Shown: one piece after another, positions 1 to 5,326 of the stretch
Layout of the letters: every line of letters starts with the position of its first letter
Position numbering within the stretch: the first letter of the stretch is position 1
Origin: Clostridia bacterium
Lineage (GTDB): Bacteria > Bacillota > Clostridia > Monoglobales > Monoglobaceae
Direction: 5' to 3'
Length of the DNA: 6,945 bases
NCBI GenBank assembly: GCA_017625185.1
Contig: JAGALN010000115.1
Location: forward strand, 1 to 6,945
Translations under genes and position numbers: made by a program
Notes under the pieces: model-generated
The model's input: the letters and a program-made list of their open reading frames with translations, nothing else
Told to the model about the DNA's origin: nothing
The model's database searches: none

Positions 1-319
1 CATAGGCAATCTCCGAAGTAGAAATCGAGGCACCGATTTTCCCATAGGGTGTGGGGTACAAGCAGAGGTTTCTCTCACCGGTCTGGTAGTGAATCTGCAT
101 ATTAAACCGACCCTTGCGAGTTACAACCACATTATCCTGCCAGATTTTCAGGGTGGTTACCGTATCCGGAAACCCCGTCATCTCGCTTTCCTTGTACTTG
201 ATATAGTATTTTTGATTGATGATACCAAACTTCCCCGGAGTTTCCAGTTCGATGGGGTCTTGTGTTTCCCCATCTGCCTCCTGGATGGTCTTGATACGAA
301 TCATAACATTGTTATCCAT
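1..319 (-). CDS. DUF1934 (YwiB-like) family protein, C-terminus cut off by window edge
   Basis: The reading frame is open from an ATG at 319 down to the left edge, giving 106 codons of what is normally a protein of about 140 residues, so the C-terminal part is missing. Reading it by eye, residues about 38-60 contain YYIKYKESEMTGFPDTVTTL, followed by KIWQDNVVVTRKGRFNMQIH and a YPTPYGKIG segment. This pattern (Y-x-E-S-E-M-T-G, T-T-L-K, R-x-G, T-P-Y-G) is the signature I know for the DUF1934/YwiB family, a small cytoplasmic, lipocalin-like beta-barrel fold of unknown function. The start is supported by an AGGAG box that overlaps the murI stop codon. It is the third gene of the ddl-murI operon and is probably translationally coupled to murI. 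There is no signal peptide. The family assignment is fairly sure; the function is unknown, and the operon only suggests a link to envelope growth. Confidence 0.85.
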   Translation of the reverse strand, partial: MDNNVMIRIKTIQEADGETQDPIELETPGKFGIINQKYYIKYKESEMTGFPDTVTTLKIWQDNVVVTRKGRFNMQIHYQTGERNLCLYPTPYGKIGASISTSEIAY

Positions 320-325
320 CGCTGT

Positions 326-330
326 CTCCT
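326..330 (-). promoter_or_regulatory. Ribosome binding site of the DUF1934 gene
   Basis: On the minus strand AGGAG lies six bases before the ATG at 319. Its first bases are shared with the TAG stop codon of murI (329-331), so ribosomes ending murI sit on this site. This supports both the chosen start and translational coupling. Confidence 0.75.
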
Positions 331-1135
331 AATAATTCTCAATGGCAACGTCATTGACGCTCCCCTGAATTTCCTTTTCCAAAAACATGCCGGCAAGGGA
401 GGTAAACCCCTCTACGCCGTCACTGACATAGTATTGTACCCTCCCCTGAAGTTGTCCATTGAGCAATCCCTGTTCCTTCAAATACTCCTTGGCATGGAAT
501 GCGGTTTCTGCCCCGGCATCAATCAGGGTAACACCCTCACCCATGATTTTAGAGATCATCGGCTTTAGCAACGGGTAGTGGGTGCAACCTAAAATCAAGG
601 TATCTACCCCTTGCTCCTTTAAGGGGAGAAGATACTCCCTTGCAATCAGATTGGTAGCTTCACTCTCCAGATATCCGTTTTCCACCAAAGGAACAAACAT
701 GGGACATGCCCGGCTTGTCACTTGAAGCTGCGGATTAAGCTTCATCAGCTTTTCCTCGTACTTCCCGCTCCGGATGGTGCCCTGGGTTCCTAATACTCCA
801 ACCTTTCCGTTTCGGGTAGCCTTTGCCGCCGCCCTGCAGGTGGGTTCTAAAACCCCCGCAATGGGAATGTCCCACTCCTCCTGAATCAGCGGCAGTGCCG
901 CACTGCTGGCGGTACCGCAGGCAATGATGATATATTTGATATCAAAGGTTTTCAAAAACCGGATATTTTGCCGGACATACTTCATGACGGTTTCGGCACT
1001 TCGGGTACCATAAGGAACCCGCCCTGTATCTCCAAAGTAAATGATATCTTCTCCAGGCAGAAGTTCCATGACCTTTTTCACGCAGGTCAATCCCCCCAGC
1101 CCCGAATCGAAGATTCCAATGGGTCTTTGATCCAT
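329..1135 (-). CDS. murI: Glutamate racemase
   Basis: Cytoplasmic, cofactor-independent enzyme that interconverts L- and D-glutamate to supply the D-Glu of the peptidoglycan stem peptide. At 268 residues it is full length for the Asp/Glu racemase family. Visible motifs are IGIFDSGLGGLT at about 6-17 (substrate-binding Asp10 and Ser11), FGDTGRVPYGTRS at 34-46, the first catalytic cysteine in IIACGTASS (Cys73), and the second in ILGCTHYPLL (Cys184, followed by Thr185 and His186). The residue after Cys73 is Gly, whereas the textbook motif is C-N-T; I believe some clostridial racemases share C-G-T, and all other key residues are present. The ATG is preceded by an AGGGGG site at a normal distance. 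The gene starts 20 bases after the ddl stop and shares that gene's promoter. Ordinary racemase function is very likely. Confidence 0.96.
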   Translation of the reverse strand: MDQRPIGIFDSGLGGLTCVKKVMELLPGEDIIYFGDTGRVPYGTRSAETVMKYVRQNIRFLKTFDIKYIIIACGTASSAALPLIQEEWDIPIAGVLEPTCRAAAKATRNGKVGVLGTQGTIRSGKYEEKLMKLNPQLQVTSRACPMFVPLVENGYLESEATNLIAREYLLPLKEQGVDTLILGCTHYPLLKPMISKIMGEGVTLIDAGAETAFHAKEYLKEQGLLNGQLQGRVQYYVSDGVEGFTSLAGMFLEKEIQGSVNDVAIENY

Positions 1136-1142
1136 TGTCTTA

Positions 1143-1148
1143 CCCCCT
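1143..1148 (-). promoter_or_regulatory. Ribosome binding site of murI
   Basis: AGGGGG on the minus strand lies seven bases before the murI ATG, within the 20-base gap after ddl. There is no room for a separate promoter, so murI depends on the ddl transcript. Confidence 0.65.
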
Positions 1149-1155
1149 AACTTGG

Positions 1156-2205
1156 TTACCGTTCCATAGCGTATTCAATCAACCGATCCACCAGTTCTCC
1201 ATAAGAAACACCGCTTGCCTCCCATAACTTTGCATACATACTAATCGAGGTAAAGCCGGGAATGGTATTGATTTCATTCAGCCGGATGTCGTCTGTTTCC
1301 TTATTGACAAAGAAGTCAACCCGGGAAAGTCCTCTGCATTCGCAGGCACGATATGCCCTGACAGCATACTCCCGCACCTTCTCGGCAAGTACCGGTTCCA
1401 GCTTTGCCGGAATGGTCAGAATGGATGCCGCATTGTTATACTTGGCATCGTAGTCATAAAACTCTGCAGCAGGGGCAATCTCCCCCACCACCGGTGCACA
1501 TTCTGGGGAAAGGTTTCCGATCACACTGCTTTCCACCTCGGTGCCATACATCATCTCTTCTACCAGAACCTTTTCATCATGCAAAAATGCAGTCCGGAGA
1601 CCCTCCTCCAGTTCAGCTCTGTCATGAGCCTTGGTAATGCCCATAGAAGAGCCTGCATTGGCGGGTTTCACAAAACAGGGATAACCCAGCTTCTTTTCAA
1701 TCTCGTCACACTTCTCCTCACCTTTTTTTACCTCTACCCAATCCGCCTGGGGAATTCCCGCATGGGCAAAGACAATCTTTGCCATACATTTATCCATGCA
1801 GACCGCACTGCCGATAACACCGGGGCCCACATAAGGAATTCCAGCCAATTCAAAGAGTCCCTGAATCGTTCCATCCTCCCCGTTCTTTCCGTGGAGAACC
1901 GGAAAAACCACATCAATGGGATACTTTTCCACCCCATCTTCGGTAAACCGAAGAATCGCCTTTTCGTCCCGGTCCGGAGAAATGATGGCACGATCAAAGT
2001 TCCATACGTCCGGATTCTTCAATTCGCTCATGGTTTCGGCATTGCCGGTATAGTAGTACCAGCCGCCATCTTTAGAAATTCCAATGGTGTGAACGGTGTA
2101 TTTGGTCATATCCAGATTCCGCAAAACCGATGCCGCTGACAGGAGGGACACCTCGTGCTCACTGGAGGCACCACCGAAAATCACACAAAGATTTATTTTA
2201 CTCAT
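1156..2205 (-). CDS. ddl: D-alanine--D-alanine ligase
   Basis: ATP-grasp ligase that joins two D-alanines in the cytoplasm to make the dipeptide added by MurF to the peptidoglycan precursor. At 349 residues it is full length. Domains in order: the N-terminal substrate domain with VIFGGASSEHEVS (8-20, Glu16), LHGKNGEDGT (104-113) and YVGPG (125-129); the central ATP-grasp domain with FVKPANAGSS (178-187); EVESSVIGN (223-231); and the C-terminal domain with RVDFF (295-299), LNEINTIPGFTS (309-320) and its metal ligands Glu311 and Asn313. The omega loop reads FYDYDAKY (249-256), and the Lys-Tyr pair (255/256) is typical of D-Ala-D-Ala enzymes and absent from VanA-type D-lactate ligases. A normal, vancomycin-sensitive precursor is therefore inferred. 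It is first in the operon, with AGGAG six bases before the ATG and a sigma-A-like promoter upstream. Confidence 0.97.
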   Translation of the reverse strand: MSKINLCVIFGGASSEHEVSLLSAASVLRNLDMTKYTVHTIGISKDGGWYYYTGNAETMSELKNPDVWNFDRAIISPDRDEKAILRFTEDGVEKYPIDVVFPVLHGKNGEDGTIQGLFELAGIPYVGPGVIGSAVCMDKCMAKIVFAHAGIPQADWVEVKKGEEKCDEIEKKLGYPCFVKPANAGSSMGITKAHDRAELEEGLRTAFLHDEKVLVEEMMYGTEVESSVIGNLSPECAPVVGEIAPAAEFYDYDAKYNNAASILTIPAKLEPVLAEKVREYAVRAYRACECRGLSRVDFFVNKETDDIRLNEINTIPGFTSISMYAKLWEASGVSYGELVDRLIEYAMER

Positions 2206-2211
2206 ATCGTT

Positions 2212-2216
2212 CTCCT
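2212..2216 (-). promoter_or_regulatory. Ribosome binding site of ddl
   Basis: AGGAG on the minus strand, six bases upstream of the ddl ATG (2205). It fixes the start, since no other in-frame start with a comparable site is present. Confidence 0.8.
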
Positions 2217-2237
2217 ATCTGCCAACCTACGTCAGCA

Positions 2238-2257
2238 CATAATAATCCATAATAATC
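2238..2257. repeat. Perfect 10-bp tandem direct repeat in the ddl leader
   Basis: CATAATAATC occurs twice head to tail with no gap (2238-2247 and 2248-2257). On the minus strand this is GATTATTATG twice, beginning two bases or so after the predicted ddl transcription start. A 10-bp period is about one helical turn, so a regulator operator is possible. A simple AT-rich slippage duplication is equally possible. Confidence 0.7.
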
Positions 2258-2265
2258 TAGTTTTC

Positions 2266-2294
2266 ATTGTACCGCAAACCAAAGAAAAAATCAA
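2266..2294 (-). promoter_or_regulatory. Sigma-A-like promoter of the ddl-murI-DUF1934 operon
   Basis: On the minus strand a -35 box TTGATT (2294-2289) and a -10 box TACAAT (2271-2266) are separated by exactly 17 bases. The boxes match the housekeeping consensus at 4 of 6 and 5 of 6 positions. The predicted start near 2259 gives a leader of about 54 bases before the ddl ATG. No riboswitch-like fold is seen in that leader. Confidence 0.75.
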
Positions 2295-2296
2295 TA

Positions 2297-2326
2297 TGTA
2301 TAAAGGATAAATTTGCGGCAAAACTT
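2297..2326 (+). promoter_or_regulatory. Sigma-F (forespore) promoter of spoIIR
   Basis: TGTATA (2297-2302) matches the sigma-F -35 consensus WGCATA at 5 of 6 positions. After a 14-base spacer, GGCAAAACTT (2317-2326) fits the -10 consensus GGNRANAMTW at all ten. In Bacillus subtilis spoIIR is a sigma-F gene, so site and gene support each other. The predicted start is near 2333, leaving a leader of about 35-40 bases. No good sigma-A promoter is seen facing this way. Confidence 0.75.
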
Positions 2327-2356
2327 TAAACTGTAACCAAAAAGAGGGAATTTTGT

Positions 2357-2363
2357 AAAGGAG
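2357..2363 (+). promoter_or_regulatory. Ribosome binding site of spoIIR (start codon in question)
   Basis: AAAGGAG is a strong site, but the ATG at 2367 lies only three bases after it, which is unusually close. An in-frame TTG at 2373 lies nine bases after it, a more usual spacing. Translation may therefore begin two codons later than annotated. Confidence 0.75.
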
Positions 2364-2366
2364 TGG

Positions 2367-3002
2367 ATGCTTTTGCATGGTAGATTCGTGAAAAAATTTC
2401 TGTTTTCTGCACTTTTAACCGGATTATTTCTTGGGGTTTTGTTCCTTGGCGGGTACGCCGTAAAAGAACAAGCGTCCATTGCCGGCAGCGTTCTGCGTCT
2501 TCATATTATAGGAAATACCAACACAGATATCGACCAGGCACTCAAGCTTCTGGTACGGGACAGTATTTTAAAAGAGCATAGAAATCTCTTTGCTAACGCT
2601 ACAAGCGCCCAAGACGCCGCCATAAAAGCAAGTCTTGCAGCATTTTCCATAGCAGACACCGCGGAGAAAACCCTGCAGCAGCATGGCTGCCTTGCCCCGG
2701 TTACTGTCCGAGTGGAAGAAACCTCCTTTCCCACCAAAGAATATGGCAATGTTCGGCTTCCTGCCGGGACCTATACCGCCGTCAATGTCCGGCTTGGCAG
2801 TTCCACAGGGAAAAACTGGTGGTGTGTTCTCTATCCGCCCCTCTGCCTGACCGAGGGTTCCCTGAAAGCAGATGACGAAACACTCGCGATGCTCCAAAAG
2901 GAGCTATCTCCAAATGAATACGCCATGATTACCCAGCCTGAAAAAATTACATTTCGGATGAAGTTCCGAATTCTGGAGCTTTTGGGAGAAATCTTTGGCT
3001 GA
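2367..3002 (+). CDS. spoIIR: Stage II sporulation protein R
   Basis: Forespore-made, secreted signalling protein that acts in the space between the forespore and mother-cell membranes. It triggers the SpoIIGA protease to cleave pro-sigma-E, linking mother-cell gene expression to septum formation. The 211 residues are close to the family's usual length. The N-terminus has basic residues (RFVKKF) and a single hydrophobic segment at about 11-30, a signal anchor or signal peptide. The conserved core includes LRLHIIGNTNTDIDQALK (43-60), VRDSIL (63-68), FPTKEYGNVRLPAGTY (121-136) and GKNWWCVLYPPLC (148-160), which is the diagnostic SpoIIR block. A near-perfect sigma-F promoter lies upstream. The ATG at 2367 is annotated, but the TTG at 2373 has better spacing from the ribosome site. 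It is divergent from ddl. The partner spoIIGA is not in the window. Confidence 0.95.
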   Translation: MLLHGRFVKKFLFSALLTGLFLGVLFLGGYAVKEQASIAGSVLRLHIIGNTNTDIDQALKLLVRDSILKEHRNLFANATSAQDAAIKASLAAFSIADTAEKTLQQHGCLAPVTVRVEETSFPTKEYGNVRLPAGTYTAVNVRLGSSTGKNWWCVLYPPLCLTEGSLKADDETLAMLQKELSPNEYAMITQPEKITFRMKFRILELLGEIFG

Positions 3003-3030
3003 CGGTGATAGATTTTCCCTTTTCTGGCAA

Positions 3031-3040
3031 TACTATAGTA
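3031..3040. promoter_or_regulatory. 10-bp perfect palindrome containing a weak -10-like box, ahead of ptsG
   Basis: TACTATAGTA is its own reverse complement and contains TATAGT (3034-3039), five of six matches to a -10 box. No acceptable -35 box is found 16-18 bases upstream (GATTTT at 17). The 86 bases between spoIIR and the transporter hold nothing else clear: no terminator and no GlcT/LicT-type RAT antiterminator followed by a terminator stem. It may be the transporter promoter or an operator. Confidence 0.3.
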
Positions 3041-3072
3041 AAGAATAGACAAACCATAGCCCACAGGGGCAG

Positions 3073-3078
3073 AAAGGA
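3073..3078 (+). promoter_or_regulatory. Ribosome binding site of the PTS transporter gene
   Basis: AAAGGA lies ten bases before the ATG at 3089. The flanking AGAAA (3071-3075) and TTTCT (3084-3088) could pair weakly across it, but a five-pair AT-rich stem is unlikely to block translation. Confidence 0.6.
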
Positions 3079-3088
3079 TTGATTTTCT

Positions 3089-5158
3089 ATGAAAGATAAA
3101 ATTTTTGGCGTTTTGCAACGGGTGGGGCGTTCCTTTATGCTACCCATTGCAATTCTGCCGGTAGCGGGTCTCTTTTTAGGTATCGGCGGTGCTTTTACCA
3201 ACGAAACTATGCTAAAAGCCTACAACCTGATGGGTATTATGGGACCCGGCACCGCCATCAATGCAATTTTGCAGGTCCTAAACGCCTGCGGTAACATTGT
3301 CTTTGCCAACCTGCCATTGATTTTTGCCATCGGCATCTCCATCGGCATGGCAAAACGGGAAAAGGAGGTTGCTGCCCTTGCGGGCGCCATTGCCTTTCTG
3401 GTGATGAATGCAGCCATTGGCGCTATGGCTCTTAACACCTATGGAGCCGAGGGGGTTGCAGAGCATCTGGCAAACGGCTCCATGACCTCGGTAGTGGGTA
3501 TCAACTCCCTCCAGACCGGTGTGTTCGGCGGCATCATTGTGGGTCTTGGTACTGCGGCACTTCACAACCGATTTTATAAAATTCAACTCCCCAAGGTGCT
3601 TTCCTTCTTTGGCGGAACCCGGTTCGTTCCTATTATTTCGGCGGCTGTTTATTTGGTAGTCGGTATCTTGATGTTCTTTATCTGGCCGCCCATCCAGACC
3701 GCCATTGTCCACATTGGCGATCTGGTACAGCGTTCCGGATACTTCGGCACCTGGATTTACGGTGTTACCGAGCGTGCTTTGATTCCCTTTGGACTTCATC
3801 ATGTGTTTTACCTCCCCTTCTGGCAGACCAATGTGGGCGGTGTTATGGAGGTTGGCGGCAGACTTTGGGAGGGTGCTCAGAACATCTTCTTTGCTCAGCT
3901 GTCCGACCCTACCGTCGAACACTTTGCCGTATCGGCAACCCGTTTTATGTCAGGTAAGTTCCCCCTGATGATTTTTGGTCTCCCCGGCGCCGCTCTTGCT
4001 ATGTACCACTGTGCTCGCAGCGAAAAGAAAAAGGTAGCCGGCGGTCTGCTCCTCTCGGCGGCTCTTACCTCCATGCTCACCGGTATTACCGAACCCATCG
4101 AGTTTACCTTCCTCTTTGTGGCACCGCTTTTGTATGTGGTCCACTGCGTTTTTGCCGGTCTTGCCTATATGCTGATGCACATCTTCAATGTGGGGGTTGG
4201 TATGACCTTCTCCGGCGGTCTGATTGACTTATTCCTCTTTGGTATTCTCCAAGGGAATGCCAAAACCGACTGGCTGAACATCATCTGGGTGGGCATTGCC
4301 TACTTTATAGTCTATTATTTCCTCTTCCGGTTCTTAATCAAGAAGTTCAACTTCAAAACACCGGGGCGGGAAGCAGACCATGAGGAAACCAAACTCTACA
4401 CCCGAGCTGACGTGAATGCCAAGAACGCATCCGAGAGCCGCTCCGCCTTAATCGTCCGAGGCCTGGGCGGCAGGGAGAACATCAGCGATATTGACTGTTG
4501 CGCAACCCGACTTCGGGTTACCGTCCAGGATGGCGGCAAGGTGACAGATGCCACACTCAAAGAAAGTGGTGCCGCCGGAGTCATCCGAAAAGGAAACGGG
4601 GTGCAGGTTATTTACGGACCGGTGGTTACCGTGATTAAATCCGAGCTGGAGGACTATCTTGCATCAGCACAAACCGGGGGGCATCAACCGAGAACTGTTT
4701 CTCTTGCCGCTCCGCTAACCGGCAGAGTCATCCCCTTAAATCAGGTGGAAGACGAAGCCTTTTCTCAAGAAATACTTGGTCAGGGGATTGCCATTGAACC
4801 TACCGAGGGAAAGCTCTACGCTCCCTGTGATGCTGTAGTGGAAAACATCCCGGATAGCCACCATGCCATCGGCATCAAATCCAAGGACGGCTTGGAGATT
4901 CTCCTCCATGTGGGATTGGACACTGTTAAACTTGGCGGGAAGTTCTTCAAACTCCAGGTCAAGATAGGCGATGCCGTAAAGCAAGGAGATTTGCTCTGCG
5001 AGTTTGACTTGGATGGCATCAAAAAGAGCGGGTATCAAACCACAACGCCACTGGTACTCTGTGACAGCCGTCAGTACCAGGAAATCACCCCCGCCTATGA
5101 GCACGAAACCGTCAAGCACGGCGAGCTCCTCCTTCGGGTGGAACTCTCTGAAGAGTAA
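3089..5158 (+). CDS. ptsG: PTS sugar transporter, fused EIICBA, glucose family
   Basis: Membrane permease that imports a hexose, most likely glucose, and phosphorylates it using phosphate passed from HPr through its EIIA and EIIB domains. The 689 residues match glucose-type EIICBA proteins in domain order. EIIC spans about 1-425 with multiple hydrophobic segments, LIPFGLHHVFYLPFW (231-245), RFMSGKFPLMIFGLPGAA (285-302) and the sugar-site motif GITEPIEF (332-339). EIIB is about 450-525, with phosphocysteine Cys471 in DCCATRLR (469-476). EIIA is about 536-689, with His592 in HHAIGI and the phosphohistidine His607 in LLHVGLDTVKL. Position 470, normally Ala, is a second Cys. The domain type is certain; glucose rather than maltose, another glucoside or N-acetylglucosamine is inferred from family resemblance, so the symbol is tentative. 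It lies 86 bases after spoIIR and ends at a strong terminator. EI and HPr genes are not in the window. Confidence 0.9.
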   Translation: MKDKIFGVLQRVGRSFMLPIAILPVAGLFLGIGGAFTNETMLKAYNLMGIMGPGTAINAILQVLNACGNIVFANLPLIFAIGISIGMAKREKEVAALAGAIAFLVMNAAIGAMALNTYGAEGVAEHLANGSMTSVVGINSLQTGVFGGIIVGLGTAALHNRFYKIQLPKVLSFFGGTRFVPIISAAVYLVVGILMFFIWPPIQTAIVHIGDLVQRSGYFGTWIYGVTERALIPFGLHHVFYLPFWQTNVGGVMEVGGRLWEGAQNIFFAQLSDPTVEHFAVSATRFMSGKFPLMIFGLPGAALAMYHCARSEKKKVAGGLLLSAALTSMLTGITEPIEFTFLFVAPLLYVVHCVFAGLAYMLMHIFNVGVGMTFSGGLIDLFLFGILQGNAKTDWLNIIWVGIAYFIVYYFLFRFLIKKFNFKTPGREADHEETKLYTRADVNAKNASESRSALIVRGLGGRENISDIDCCATRLRVTVQDGGKVTDATLKESGAAGVIRKGNGVQVIYGPVVTVIKSELEDYLASAQTGGHQPRTVSLAAPLTGRVIPLNQVEDEAFSQEILGQGIAIEPTEGKLYAPCDAVVENIPDSHHAIGIKSKDGLEILLHVGLDTVKLGGKFFKLQVKIGDAVKQGDLLCEFDLDGIKKSGYQTTTPLVLCDSRQYQEITPAYEHETVKHGELLLRVELSEE

Positions 5159-5168
5159 CTTATTTTCT

Positions 5169-5199
5169 GCCGTCCTGCACTCTCTGCAGGGCGGTTTTT
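5169..5199 (+). terminator. Rho-independent terminator after the PTS gene
   Basis: CCGTCCTGCA (5170-5179) pairs with TGCAGGGCGG (5185-5194) through ten pairs including one T-G wobble, around a five-base loop. A run of five T follows directly (5195-5199). It begins ten bases after the transporter stop and separates this unit from the citrate synthase promoter. Confidence 0.92.
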
Positions 5200-5249
5200 C
5201 TATCATTGTATGCGTCTGTAAATAAATTATGAAATACGACAGATTTCTC

Positions 5250-5278
5250 TTGCTTTTTAGGGAAAATTATGCTACAAT
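5250..5278 (+). promoter_or_regulatory. Sigma-A-like extended -10 promoter of citrate synthase
   Basis: TTGCTT (5250-5255) and TACAAT (5273-5278) are 17 bases apart. The bases TGC directly before the -10 box form the extended TG-n motif, which can compensate for the weak -35. The predicted start near 5285 gives a leader of about 42 bases. No clear catabolite-repression (cre) site was seen. Confidence 0.75.
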
Positions 5279-5310
5279 AGCCGCACTTAATAACAATTCT
5301 ATTTTGAAAG

Positions 5311-5315
5311 AGAGG
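5311..5315 (+). promoter_or_regulatory. Ribosome binding site of citrate synthase
   Basis: AGAGG lies 11 bases before the ATG at 5327, slightly longer than usual. No nearer alternative start is in frame, so the ATG is retained. Confidence 0.55.
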
Positions 5316-5326
5316 CGAAGTCCCAG

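Noticed and set aside
89..568. 159-codon plus-strand open frame over the DUF1934/murI junction
   Set aside because: The minus strand holds two recognisable genes with ribosome sites here, and the plus-strand product looks like random sequence.
1579..2139. 186-codon plus-strand open frame opposite ddl
   Set aside because: It lies antisense to a clearly coding, motif-rich ddl, has no ribosome site and matches no family I recognise. It is a shadow frame.
2229..2250. Seven-codon mini-frame (MDYYVLT) in the ddl leader, a possible leader peptide
   Set aside because: It has no ribosome binding site, starts only about ten bases from the predicted transcript end, and is created by the tandem repeat. 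There is no attenuator hairpin after it.
3006..3036. Possible sigma-E promoter before the transporter (AATACTAT resembling a -10 box)
   Set aside because: The -10 match is imperfect and no matching -35 element is found at the required spacing.
3071..3088. Inverted repeat AGAAA/TTTCT around the transporter ribosome site
   Set aside because: Five AT-rich pairs with an eight-base loop are too weak to argue for a translational switch.
3278..3922. 214-codon minus-strand open frame opposite the EIIC domain
   Set aside because: The opposite strand encodes a conserved membrane domain, and the antisense product has no recognisable motif or ribosome site.
4736..5206. 156-codon minus-strand open frame opposite the EIIA domain
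   Set aside because: It overlaps the terminator and the conserved EIIA coding sequence, with no ribosome binding site or recognised domain. It is a shadow frame.
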